DNA of 53,646 nucleotides, from the NCBI GenBank assembly GCA_001189075.1, contig LFCN01000004.1:1-53646 (forward strand). Reading direction: 5' to 3'. Below the pieces are notes generated by a model. The model searched no databases. It was given only the letters and a program-made list of their open reading frames with translations, and had not been told where the DNA came from. Position 1 is the first letter of the stretch. The number at the start of each line of letters is the position of its first letter. Both the position numbers and the translations under genes were made by a program. Below, in pieces: positions 40,205 to 49,300 of this stretch. The stretch is from Parcubacteria bacterium C7867-004 (lineage in GTDB: Bacteria > Patescibacteria > Paceibacteria > UBA9973 > UBA2103).

Positions 40205-41623
40205 ATGTCCTACCGAACCACCATCGGACTCGAAGTGCACGCAGAGCTCTCGACGCGCACGAAGATGTTCTGCACCTCGAAGAATGAGCCGCTCGCGGCG
40301 GAGCCGAACACGAACATCTGTCCGGTCTGTCTTGCACATCCCGGTACGCTGCCGACCATCAACAAGGAAGCGGTACGCCACGTGCTTCGTGTCGGTACCG
40401 CGATCGGCGGCACGCTCGCCGACTTCGCCGAGTTCGATCGCAAGAGCTATTTCTATCCGGACATCCCGAAGGGGTATCAAATCAGTCAGTACGAGTATCC
40501 GCTCGTGTCAGGAGGCGAGCTCGCAGGCGTCGCGATAACGCGCGTACACCTCGAAGAGGATACGGCGCGTTCTTCGCACGGAGCGGGCGTATCGCTCGTC
40601 GACTACAATCGCGCAGGAGTTCCGCTCATGGAGCTGGTTACCGAACCGGTCATTCACGACGCAGAGACCGCAGGAAGATTCGCGCGCGAGTTGCAGCTCC
40701 TGCTGCGCACCATTGGCGCATCACATGCGAATCTCGAGAAAGGTGAGATGCGCGTCGAGGCGAATATTTCGATATCCAAGACTGATGCGTTTGGCACGAA
40801 AGTCGAGGTTAAGAATCTCAACTCGTTCCGTTCGGTAGAGCGTGCCATCGCGTACGAAGTCGCGCGTCAGGCAGCAGTACTCGATGAAGGAGGAACCGTC
40901 GTCCAAGAGACGCGAGGCTGGGATGAGAACTCGCAGAAGACCTTCTCTCAGCGCGCGAAGGAGGGAAGTGCCGACTATCGCTATTTCCCGGAGCCTGACC
41001 TACCGAAGCTACTTCTCTCGGAAGTTCCTGAGTTCTCTTCAGAAGCCCTCACCGCATCGCTCCCCGAGCTACCGTGGGATAAGCGAGCGCGTTATGCCGC
41101 GCTCGGATTGAAAGAAGAAGACGCTGCGTTTCTCGGGAGCGACATCATGCGTGCGGCATTTTTTGATCGTGTGCTCGCTGCGTGTGCGAATGACGCGAAG
41201 CTCGTATCGCTTGCTGCTAACTATGTCGTCTCTGACATCGCTGGTTGGTACGCAAAGCAGGAGAGTGCGGATGAAGAATATGGTGGTATCGATGCGGAAG
41301 AATTTGCTGAATTAATTCGCATGATCGCATCGGGAGAGCTCTCTTCGCGCGGAGCCAAGGACATACTGCTGCGCATGCTTGAGGAGGGAGGCTCGCCTCG
41401 AGCGCTCGCTGAGGCGCACGGCCTGCTTCAGGTCAGTGACACTAATGCTCTCCGCGAAGCGGTAAAGGCCGTCCTGCTCGAACACTCGGCAGCAGCGGAT
41501 GAGTATCGCGCAGGCAAAGAAGCCTCGCTCCAGTTCCTGGTCGGCCAAGGCATGAAAGCTACTCGTGGTGCCGGCAACCCGGCTGTACTCAAAGAACTTC
41601 TCATCGAGGAATTGAGTCGATAG
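40205..41623 (+). CDS. gatB: Asp-tRNA(Asn)/Glu-tRNA(Gln) amidotransferase subunit B
   Basis: GatB is the kinase/transfer subunit of the GatCAB complex that converts Glu-tRNA(Gln) to Gln-tRNA(Gln). The 472 residues show TIGLEVHAELSTRTKMFC, CPVCLAHPGTLPTIN, RKSYFYPDIPKGYQISQYE, the DYNRAGVPLMELVTEP motif, MRVEANIS and SADYRYFPEPDLPKL, plus a C-terminal YqeY-like tail domain. The ATG at 40205 gives the standard N-terminus; an upstream in-frame TTG at 40166 lies in the -35 box. gatA and gatC must be elsewhere. Confidence 0.96.
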   Translation: MSYRTTIGLEVHAELSTRTKMFCTSKNEPLAAEPNTNICPVCLAHPGTLPTINKEAVRHVLRVGTAIGGTLADFAEFDRKSYFYPDIPKGYQISQYEYPLVSGGELAGVAITRVHLEEDTARSSHGAGVSLVDYNRAGVPLMELVTEPVIHDAETAGRFARELQLLLRTIGASHANLEKGEMRVEANISISKTDAFGTKVEVKNLNSFRSVERAIAYEVARQAAVLDEGGTVVQETRGWDENSQKTFSQRAKEGSADYRYFPEPDLPKLLLSEVPEFSSEALTASLPELPWDKRARYAALGLKEEDAAFLGSDIMRAAFFDRVLAACANDAKLVSLAANYVVSDIAGWYAKQESADEEYGGIDAEEFAELIRMIASGELSSRGAKDILLRMLEEGGSPRALAEAHGLLQVSDTNALREAVKAVLLEHSAAADEYRAGKEASLQFLVGQGMKATRGAGNPAVLKELLIEELSR

Positions 41624-41640
41624 GCTGGTGGCCGAAACCA

Positions 41641-41682
41641 AGAGAAAAGATCGCGTACCCTGCGGTACGCGATCTTTTCTCT
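41641..41682. terminator. bidirectional terminator after gatB
   Basis: AGAGAAAAGATCGCGTACC (41641-41659) pairs perfectly over 19 bp with 41664-41682, loop CTGC. A-rich and T-rich ends allow termination on both strands. Confidence 0.85.
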
Positions 41683-41742
41683 ATGTTCGAGTGGGTTTAC
41701 GTTGGGTGTTCATAACATAGTGTAAGCGAGACGAGAAAGCCT

Positions 41743-41748
41743 TATAAT
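41743..41748 (+). promoter_or_regulatory. consensus -10 box, leaderless 41755 gene
   Basis: TATAAT ends 6 nt before the ATG at 41755. Confidence 0.8.
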
Positions 41749-41754
41749 CTAAGG

Positions 41755-42630
41755 ATGGATGAGATAACTATTGGAGACAAGACGTACATATCGTCAAAGC
41801 AAGCTGCAAAGATTACTGGATACGCAAAGGACTATATCGGTCAGTTGTGCAGGGAAGGGCGAGTTGAGGCAAGGTTGGTTGGTAGAAATTGGTATGTGCT
41901 CGATTCCAGCATCCGAGAGCATCGTTTCGGGGTAGAAAACGAGGAAAAGACCCCTGCAAAGGCTCAGCCGGTATCTTCGGTCGAGGCATCATCGAGAGTC
42001 ACATCAGAATGGGAGCGTCCGCAGTACAAGGCTGAAGTACCATCTATGGTCCCCACGTTCGTGCCTAAACCTGCTCCGACGGTCGCTCCTGCTGAAATGC
42101 AGTCCGCATGGCGCCAATGGTTCGAGAATAAGCCTCAAGATACCCTTCCTGATGGAAGCGACGACTTCACCGAGGAGTATCTTCCGGCTGTGGTGCCTGA
42201 AGAGAAGCCTGTAGAACCTGTCGAAGAAACATATAGCGTCCCAGTGGTGCGCGTTACAGAACCAGAACAGCCGGTATACCGTGAAGAAATCCTTCAAGAC
42301 GAGCGTGTAGAGCTTCACAAGTCCTATGCAAGCCGTGAGACGGGGGAAGTCGTACCAGAAGCAAGCAGCATGGTCGTTGATCTCACGCACACTGAGCCTA
42401 ACCAAAAAGCGCGTGTTCGTAAGGCAAAGAGCCCAAAGCCTCCTCGAAATCAATCGAATCTTGTCGCAAACGCGATCCTGTTGGTAGTTACCCTAGTTGC
42501 AGTACTTACGGCAATAGTTGGAACAGGTTACGCCGAGAAGCTACTTTCAGGGACAAGTGTGGATTTCGGAGCACAAAAAGGAATCATTGATTTTCTGGGT
42601 GGAGAGAGCACGTATAAAAAAGCTAATTAA
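41755..42630 (+). CDS. HTH (excisionase-type) membrane protein
   Basis: A 291-residue protein. Residues 9-52 match an excisionase/MerR-type HTH_17 module: YISSKQAAKITGYAKDYIG, LCREGRVEARLVGRNWYVL. A long Pro/Glu/Val-rich, probably disordered region follows (residues 60-225), then a transmembrane helix (about 236-258, NAILLVVTLVAVLTAIVG) and a short extracytoplasmic tail. The HTH would lie in the cytoplasm. The next gene encodes a paralogous HTH followed by a transmembrane helix and a huge ectodomain, so the two may work together. Whether the HTH binds DNA or only a partner protein is unknown. Confidence 0.75.
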   Translation: MDEITIGDKTYISSKQAAKITGYAKDYIGQLCREGRVEARLVGRNWYVLDSSIREHRFGVENEEKTPAKAQPVSSVEASSRVTSEWERPQYKAEVPSMVPTFVPKPAPTVAPAEMQSAWRQWFENKPQDTLPDGSDDFTEEYLPAVVPEEKPVEPVEETYSVPVVRVTEPEQPVYREEILQDERVELHKSYASRETGEVVPEASSMVVDLTHTEPNQKARVRKAKSPKPPRNQSNLVANAILLVVTLVAVLTAIVGTGYAEKLLSGTSVDFGAQKGIIDFLGGESTYKKAN

Positions 42631-42686
42631 TATAAAGGTATCTCGTCTCGGATAGACAAGTTATCAATAGAATCTATCTCAAATGG

Positions 42687-42722
42687 AAAAAGGACTCGCC
42701 GTTGCAACGGCGAGTCCTTTTT
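42687..42722. terminator. bidirectional terminator
   Basis: AAAAAGGACTCGCCGTT (42687-42703) pairs perfectly over 17 bp with AACGGCGAGTCCTTTTT (42706-42722); inner pairs would open to a TTGCAA loop. Confidence 0.9.
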
Positions 42723-42777
42723 AATATGACCACCTTTGTATTTTAGGCCTTGTAATAGATGCATATGTATTTACTGC

Positions 42778-42807
42778 GCTCATATACCTATATATAGGTA
42801 TATGAGC
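42778..42807. repeat. 30-bp perfect palindrome
   Basis: GCTCATATACCTATA is followed directly by its reverse complement. The core TATATATAGGTAT (42789-42801) occurs again at 43021-43033, and related forms at about 42632 (TATAAAGGTAT) and 42980 (TATATAATAGGT). It could be a protein-binding site. Confidence 0.75.
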
Positions 42808-43284
42808 TACACAGCAGTGTTCAATCTTAATAGGTAAGGTTGGATCTCAAGAGGTAGCAAAAACTCGTGCCAATACTTAACTGGTAAAAAATAGTAATAG
42901 AACTGTTTAGTGATTCACGTAAAAGGCAAATGAGTGCATCTTCCGTACGCTTTCTCCTTTGTTTTAGCCGATATTACTCATATATAATAGGTTTTTCGCG
43001 TTACCGACATGCTCGAAACGTATATATAGGTATTAAAAAGTTTTATTATCGATTACCGATCATTTTGAAGTGAATCGTAAGTTTCTTTGAATTTTTGGAC
43101 GCGTTAGGAGGTATTTCGTTCGAAGTCCTGATCGTTATTTGAGAATTTTGATGTCTTTCGTCCATAATCGGAGAAGGTAAAAATAATTTTTGTAAGTATA
43201 GTTCCGTATGAATTTTTTTCATGAATCATTACTGAAGATTATCCCCATGCTTGAATGCAATGAATGCCGAAAAGCCAGTTAAAC

Positions 43285-43290
43285 TATAAC
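43285..43290 (+). promoter_or_regulatory. possible -10 box of giant gene
   Basis: TATAAC lies 26 nt before the TTG start, predicting a leader of about 18 nt without SD. Confidence 0.4.
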
Positions 43291-43316
43291 TAATTCGGAT
43301 ATCCGACTTCTGTACC

Positions 43317-46300
43317 TTGAATCCACTCCTCGCAAATAATCTCATCTCTACAAAAGAGGCTTCGGAGTCTTCTGGGTACCATGCAGATTATCTCGCGCGC
43401 CTCTGCCGCGAGAAAAAAATTGAAGGAACTCAGATCGGGCGCGCATGGTTCGTGTCTCGCGATTCGCTTGAGGCATTCGTCGTAGCGCAAGCTGCACGAA
43501 AGCGAGAGCTATCCGAAGCCCTCTCTCGCGAACGAGAGCTTGAATATCATTCTGTTCGGTCGACTTCGTCCGGTATGCGCGCAAATGTTGCGCAGGTCAT
43601 AAGCGGGAATACTGAACGTGTTCGAGCAGTAGGTGCTCTGCTCAGGAGTGTGCAACGGAATTCCGGCATTAATAGGTACGCGAGTCAGCTGAGCGCAAGC
43701 GCGCTTACGCTCCTGCTCGTCGCTACCGGCGCGTATGTCGCATTCAGCGGGATGGGAGCGCGCCTTGCTGAAGGAGCTCTGACGAATGCGTACGGACTGC
43801 GAGAGCAGGTGATTGGATCACTCGCTCTCGTCGATGAGTTCTCTGCAGGCGAACGTGCACGCATTGCATCAGGTCTTGAGAATTCGCGCGACATGCGAAT
43901 CGCGAGTGCAGGACGCAGCATTGATGAGAATCTGTCGCGAAGCATCGCGCGTGTACCATCGCTCATAGAAGATGCACACACGCCAATCGCATTCGTGCCT
44001 CCGTCCGCGCCTGCAACTGTCCGCGAGGACGCGCTCGCACGAATCGAATCAATGCACTTGTTCGTGCAATCGCTTGCACACCCAGAGACGATTCTCTCCG
44101 GAATCGCGCGCGGGTATGTAGCATTCGGAGATTTTGTATATGCCACAACCGATCACATGCTCCACGCATACATCGCGAGCATAAAGGACACTGGCAATGC
44201 TCTGCTTTCATTCGGCACATTCTCCCGCGATATCGCGACCGATGTGCCTTACCAGATCGTCATCACGGAGATCGCGCTCGGAAATGCGATAAACGAGGCA
44301 TCGGTACTCTCGTTCGCAGAACTCGATGCCCTTGGCTCTCTAATCGCTAACAGTACGGCGCTTGCAATACAGTCTGCACCGTCCCTGTATGACCAGGGCA
44401 TTCTTGCATTCGTTGAGACTGCACCGCATGTCGCGTCAGGCATCGTTGATGGCGAAATCGCGGTCGGTACCGTCGCACAAGAAAGCGTTACTGGCATGCT
44501 TTCAGTACAGGACTCTCTTGTTCGCGGCTCCGTGAATGGAACGCGCATGGCGGCAGGAATGATGGCTGATGGTTCCATTGCCCTGGCATCGGCAGTGTCT
44601 GCTTCGCCGGCTGCAGTAGTCGATCTTGCGCTCGGGGTGGCAGGGCAATCGGCACGTATGCTTGAGCAGGGTTCTCTGCCTGAAGCCAAGCTTACGGCAA
44701 ATACGGATCAGGCGAGCGATCTGGTTGCGAATCCGCTCATGTCGCTCGATATCGACCTACTTCCCGCGTCGCTTCGCGCGGAGTTTGCCCGTATCGCGCG
44801 CGCGACCGCAAGCATGATCGACGGCATGTTCGCGCCGCTCGCGCGCTTCGCTGGCTCTCCCGGGACGACATTGCTCACCGTCATAACCGAGGGTGATGTT
44901 ACGAACGTGCGACCGGGCTTGGAATATCCGGCTGACACCGATGCTGGTACGGCGAACGGAAACACGTACGTCACGAATCTGTATCCGCAAGCGGGAGCGA
45001 ACGAGAGCTACATCGATGCACGTATCGAGGAACTACGCTCGCTCTTCTACCGGAATATCTCAGCGGTGGAGAAGCGACGCAGTCGATCGAGTAGCGGCGG
45101 CTCGACGACCGTCGTAAATAATTACGGCGCCGCGACCGAGTCCCCATCGTTCTCTGCATTCGACTTCCTTGCGGTCGGCCGTAACTCGACGACGACAATC
45201 GTCGGCGATAACGGAACCTCGACCTTCTCCGGCGGTATCCTTGCCACTGACATCGAAGCGACCGGATCGATCGCAGGGCCGTACGTGCTCGCGACGTCGC
45301 CGACCGCGACGTCCGTATTCTCCGGAAGCGTTACGGTCGGGAACGACGTGACGCTCGGTAGCAACGCGAGCGATACGCTCACGGTGAATAGCCGCATCTC
45401 TTCAGACCTCATCCCGTCGGCAACCAACACCTACGATCTCGGTTCGACCACGAGCGCATGGCGCGCCGGGTACTTCACGGGTGCCGTGAATGCCGGAAGC
45501 TTCGTGTCTGCCGCGGCAAGTGACGGCTGCGCCTCATGGGCGAGCGGCGTATTAACGAGTATCGGCGTCCCGTGTGGTTCGGGTTCCGGCGGCCTCACGT
45601 CGCTCAACGGCCAGACCGGGGCAGTACAGACCTTCGCCACTTCTTCCGCAAACGGCGGCTGGGGCTTCGCATCTGCAGGTGACGTGCATACGCTCAACAT
45701 CCCGGTTGCGAGCGCGAGCAACGCACTCGGCTTGCTCTCGAATACCGATTGGTCGACATTCAACGCGAAGCAGGCGGCGCTCTCGTTCGTGTATCCACTT
45801 GTTAATACCGCGAACAGCATTTCACTCGCGTTTGGTACGACGACCAACAACATCTGGGCAGGAACCCAGACGTTCGCTGATCTGCTTGCGACGAATGCAA
45901 CTACTACGTCGTTCGGCATCAATAGCGAGACGTTCCTCGATCTCACCGGGTCGGGTCTCACGAACGTAGGTGGCGTTCTCACGCTCGACCGCACGGGCGA
46001 CTGGACGGGAACGTTCGACGGTCAGGAAGGAACGTACTATCTCAATCGCGCTAATCACACGGGTACCCAGCTCGCGTCCACCATCAGTGACTTTGATACG
46101 GCAGTGAATACGTTCGTCGCTGCATCGACTACAATCGCAAAGACCTATCAGCCGAACACCTGGACGGGTCTCCAGACGTTCGGGAACGGCATCGCTGTTA
46201 CGGGTGAAGTAGCAGCTGATTATTTCACTGCGGCATCGGTTACCGCTACCTCTACCTTCCCGCTCGCGAACATCACCAGCGCACTCCGGTTCGGATCCGA

Positions 46301-49300
46301 TTACCTGACGGATCTCACCGGCTCCGGTCTGTCGATCGTCGGCAATGCGCTTACAATAGGCACGGTCGGACAAGCCAACGGCGGTACCGGATTCACGACC
46401 TACGCAGCGGGGGATCTCTTGTACGCTGATCTGACCGGAACGCTCGCGAAGCTTCCAGTAGGTACCGCAGGCCAGGTGCTGAAAGTTGCCGGTGGTGTCC
46501 CGAGTTGGGGTGCTGATCTTACGACCGGAGGTGGGGGAGGTGCGGGAGCATGGGCAACCACTACCGACAGTCTCGCGATCTACCCAGCCGATACGTCAGA
46601 TGTCGTTATCATCGGAAGCAGCGCGACGACAACTGCCAACAGCATCTTCGAAGTATTTGGCACGTCGTACTTCTCGAATACGCTCGGCATCGCAACTACC
46701 GCGCCGGGGTCACTACTCTCGATCGGAGGTGTCGCAAATTTCACTACCGCCACTTCGACGTTTTACGGAACCGGCGGTATCAATCTCGCAAGTGGCTGCT
46801 TCGCAGTCGGCGGCAACTGCCTCTCGCTCTCTTCGCTGACCGGTACGCTCAGCGTCGCGCGAGGCGGAACCGGTTCGACCACGCTCACCGGTATCCTTAA
46901 AGGTAATGGCACTGGCTCGATATTGACCGCGGTCGCCGGCACCGACTATCAGGCGCCGCTTTCGTTCCTGTATCCGCTCGTAAACACCGCCAACAGCATT
47001 TCGCTGGCGTTCGGCACCACTACCGCGAACGCCTGGAGTGCCCTCCAGACATTCAACGGCGGCGTAACCATAGGCACGTTGAATGGCCCGCTTCAAGCGA
47101 ATAACGGTGTCGTCTCAGCAACGACAAGCATCGGGGCGCTCTACGGTGGTACCGGCTCGACCACACTCTCGGGCATTCTGGTAGGTAATGGTACTTCTGC
47201 CGTAAACTCCCTGGTGCTCCCATCGTTCCTTACACTCTCAGGCAATACGCTCTCGCTCGGTACGCTCGGCATTGCTAACGGCGGCACCGCCACCACCACC
47301 TTCTACAACGGCGGCGTAGTCTTCAGCGACGGCACTAAACTCACGCAGTCTTCCGCTCCAGCTAACTTCTTTTGGAATGAGACGAACAAATTCCTCGGAC
47401 TTGGCACTTCGTCTCCGTGGGCGCAGCTATCCATCAATCCGGACAACATTGCAGGCCCTGCGCTCGCTATAGGCTCGTCAACGGGTACGAGCTTTATGGT
47501 TACGAACGGTGGAAATGTAGGTATCGGCACCTCGACAGTCGGATCCAAACTCACGCTTGCTGGCGGAAACTTTACGCAGCTTGCGAGTGGTAATCCGACT
47601 CAAAAGGGTGTTTACAACACGACGGGTAACGCAGGGACATCAGTCATCGTCGGCAAATACGCGTACGTCGCGGATGATACTGCCGGTCTTCAGATTATCG
47701 ATGTCTCGAACCCGGCATTGCCGACGCTCGTCAGTACGCTCGACACGTCAGGCTTCGCGACCGATATCGCGGTTGCCGGAAAGTATGCCTACATCTCCGA
47801 TTATGCTGGCGGCCTCAAGGTGATCGATATATCGAATCCTATATCGCCGATCCTTGTTGGCACCTACTCGACCGGCGCCTTCGCCTACTTCAGCCTCGCG
47901 GTCTCCGGAAAGTACGCGTACGTCGTCGATATCACAGGAGCAACGATGATCGTCATCGATATCTCGAACCCGGCGGCACCGGTCGGCGTCGCATCGCTTT
48001 CCGGTCTCTCATCGCCTCAGGACATTCAGGTTGTGGGTAAGTACGCGTACATTGCCGACAACTTCAGCGGTCTGCGTATCGTCGATATCTCAAACCCTCT
48101 GGCGCCGAGACTCATCAGCACGACCGATACTCCGTGGCTCGCCTATGGCGTATATGTCTCGGGCAAGTACGCGTACATCGGTGACGGCGACACACCCGCT
48201 GGCGGAATTAAGATCATCGATATCTCGAACGCAGCATCGCCGTCCGTCGTCGGAGCTCTCGACACGACGGGCAACGCGAAGGGAATCTACGTATCCGGCC
48301 GCTACGCATATGTCGCGGACGGCTCCTCCGGTATCCAGGTCATCGACGTGGCAAGCTCCACCGCGCCTTCGCTTGTGGGGACCTATAATACTTCGGGCTC
48401 AGCCTATGGCGTGACTGTGGTCGGCAAGTACGCCTACGTCGCTGACCTCAGTGCTGGTCTTCAGATCATTGATATCAACGGCACCGAAGTTCCGGCACTC
48501 TATGCAGGCAATATTGCGACGAATATTCTCAACGCATCAGAAGGCATTACTTCTGGGGGCGACATTTCTGCTTGGGGAAGCCTGTTTGCGGGTAACGGCC
48601 TGAACGTAAATGGATTCTCGAACTTCAGCGCATCGACAACGAAGTCCCAGAACGTCTCGATACTCTCGGTCTCCAATGCGACGAGCACGCAGCCTTTGTT
48701 CACTGCGCTCTATAACGGGAACATCGGTATCGGCACCTCCTCGCCGTTCGCGAAGCTTTCGCTTCATGCGTTCGATGGGGAGACCAACAGGACGCTGTTC
48801 ACGATCGGCTCGTCGACCGCCGCTGCGACCTCCACACTCTTCTCGATCGGCAATGACGGCGTCATAACCTCAGCAGCAGCAGCAACCTCGACCTTCACGA
48901 ACGGCTTAGCGGTAACCGGCGGCTGCGTATCGGTAGGCGGTGTCTGCCTTACGTCGAGTACTGGTTCCGTCACCTCGGTTAACGCGTCGGGAGGAACCAC
49001 CGGTCTCACGTTCTCGGGTGGCCCGGTTACCTCATCCGGCACGCTCACGCTCGCCGGAACGCTTGGGGTCGCCAACGGCGGTACCGGAGCGGTAACGCTC
49101 ACGGGTCTCTTGAAGGGAAATGGCACGAGCCCGTTCACGGCAGCAGTTGCCGGTACCGACTACCAGGCGCCGCTTTCCTTCGTCTATCCGCTCGTGAACA
49201 CCGCCAACAGCATCTCGCTCGCGTTCGGCACGACTACTGCCAATCAGTGGAGCGCACTCCAGGAATTCAATGGAGGAGCCTCAACCACGCAGCTCACGGT

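Larger units (their letters stand above)
42631..43316. other. AT-rich intergenic region before giant gene
   Basis: These 686 nt contain no credible gene. They are much richer in AT than the rest of the window and hold the terminator of the 41755 gene, a 30-bp palindrome, several TATA(TA)AGGTAT-like motifs and the promoter of the giant gene. An AGGAGGT at 43107-43113 has no start codon behind it. It is the longest non-coding stretch of the window, suggesting regulation of the surface protein. Confidence 0.7.

Noticed and set aside
43107..43113. AGGAGGT as a ribosome binding site
   Set aside because: No start codon with a reasonable frame follows at a suitable distance.
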